Below, piece after piece: positions 51,287 to 51,438 of a DNA stretch of 51,438 nt. This DNA comes from Planotetraspora mira (GTDB taxonomy: Bacteria > Actinomycetota > Actinomycetes > Streptosporangiales > Streptosporangiaceae). The stretch is from contig NZ_BOOO01000046.1 of the NCBI RefSeq assembly GCF_016863275.1, positions 1 to 51,438 of the forward strand. The letters are read 5' to 3'. Below the pieces are notes generated by a model. That model was given only the letters and a program-made list of their open reading frames with translations, made no database searches and was not told the DNA's origin. The stretch's first letter is position 1. Each line of letters begins with the position of its first letter. Position numbers and translations under genes: made by a program.

Positions 51287-51438
51287 GGAGTGGTTGCCCC
51301 GGAAGCGGGGTGGTCCTCCTCGGGAGGGTGCTGAGGTACAGCGAGGCCGGCAGGCCGTAGCTGCACTAGGCTCCTCGGGGATGGGACAAGCGGAAGTTCA
51401 ACGCCCTTGGTCTCGGGACTCTACTGAGTTTCGGGTGA
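51287..51438 (+). ncRNA. Probable 5' leader of an rRNA operon (16S lies beyond the window)
   Basis: No coding frame is credible after promoter P2. The segment has several short stems (CCCCGGAAGCGGGG near 51297-51310, CCTCCTCGGGAGG near 51313-51327) and the string AAGTTCAACGCCC near 51393-51405, which I associate with 16S leaders of this group. The conserved 16S start is not reached, so the assignment is inferred. Confidence 0.5.

Overview
This window is a high-GC actinomycete chromosome segment. GTG and TTG starts, ATGA/GTGA start-stop overlaps, an MltG-AroE-RuvX-AlaRS block and an Arg cluster in the order C-J-B-D-F-R-G-H all fit Actinomycetota. Within that phylum I infer Streptosporangiales, from recall rather than a search. 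Almost all of it is ordinary core chromosome: five aminoacyl-tRNA synthetase genes or gene pairs (hisS, aspS, alaS, pheST, tyrS), translation genes (infC-rpmI-rplT), cell-wall and shikimate genes, a complete arginine biosynthesis cluster, and the promoter and leader region of what is probably an rRNA operon at the right edge. One accessory stretch (about 24.4-39.8 kb) interrupts it. That stretch holds a secreted penicillin-acylase-like enzyme, lipoproteins, an ECF42-type sigma factor with its DGPF partner, a Ser/Thr kinase, a TetR/hemerythrin pair, an MFS exporter, a DUF4037 protein and an acyl-CoA ligase.

Layout. 1-563: repeat array 1. 569-2722 (minus): DUF349 protein and membrane-anchored cyclophilin. 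2996-6692: metallo-beta-lactamase-fold hydrolase, hisS, aspS. 6717-7123: repeat array 2. 7262-16284: DUF2231, rarA, DUF948, DUF6167, alaS, ruvX, two tandem mltG genes, aroE. 16285-18038: infC leader with attenuator, infC (ATC start), rpmI, rplT, terminator. 18065-23888: SpoU rRNA methyltransferase, PAS histidine kinase, pheS, pheT. 23945-24351: repeat array 3. 24369-39762: accessory stretch. 39860-49504: ARG boxes, argCJBDFR, repeat array 4, argG, argH, DNA-3-methyladenine glycosylase. 49530-50987: tyrS with a structured leader, then a terminator. 50988-51438: tandem strong promoters and leader, probably rRNA.

The most unusual feature is a family of intergenic arrays, four in this window. They are built from a 53-bp unit with two conserved boxes: box A is GATCATGCACA, two variable bases, then TTCGG; box B is TGACCwGC at unit positions 31-38. 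I counted 29 box A cores. Spacing between neighbouring cores in an arm is 53 bp in every case but one (52 bp), close to five helical turns. In arrays 2 and 3 the units face each other across a central perfect hairpin, and the two innermost cores are 27 and 26 bp apart, i.e. half a period. Array 1 is a long inverted repeat around a non-repeated core. Array 4 has one orientation and runs directly into the argG ribosome binding site. All four lie at gene 3' ends (8-57 bp from the stop codon) and none is inside a gene. I do not recognise this as a described repeat class.

Regulatory logic visible in the sequence includes: two ARG boxes before argC and an inverted ATGCAAG/CTTGCAT pair around the argG start; an infC attenuator; a promoter matching the ECF42 motif before the DGPF/ECF42 operon; a TetR-type palindrome inside the hemerythrin promoter; a second TetR-type palindrome before the acyl-CoA ligase; and a 17-bp hairpin plus a small Tyr-containing reading frame that overlaps the tyrS start.
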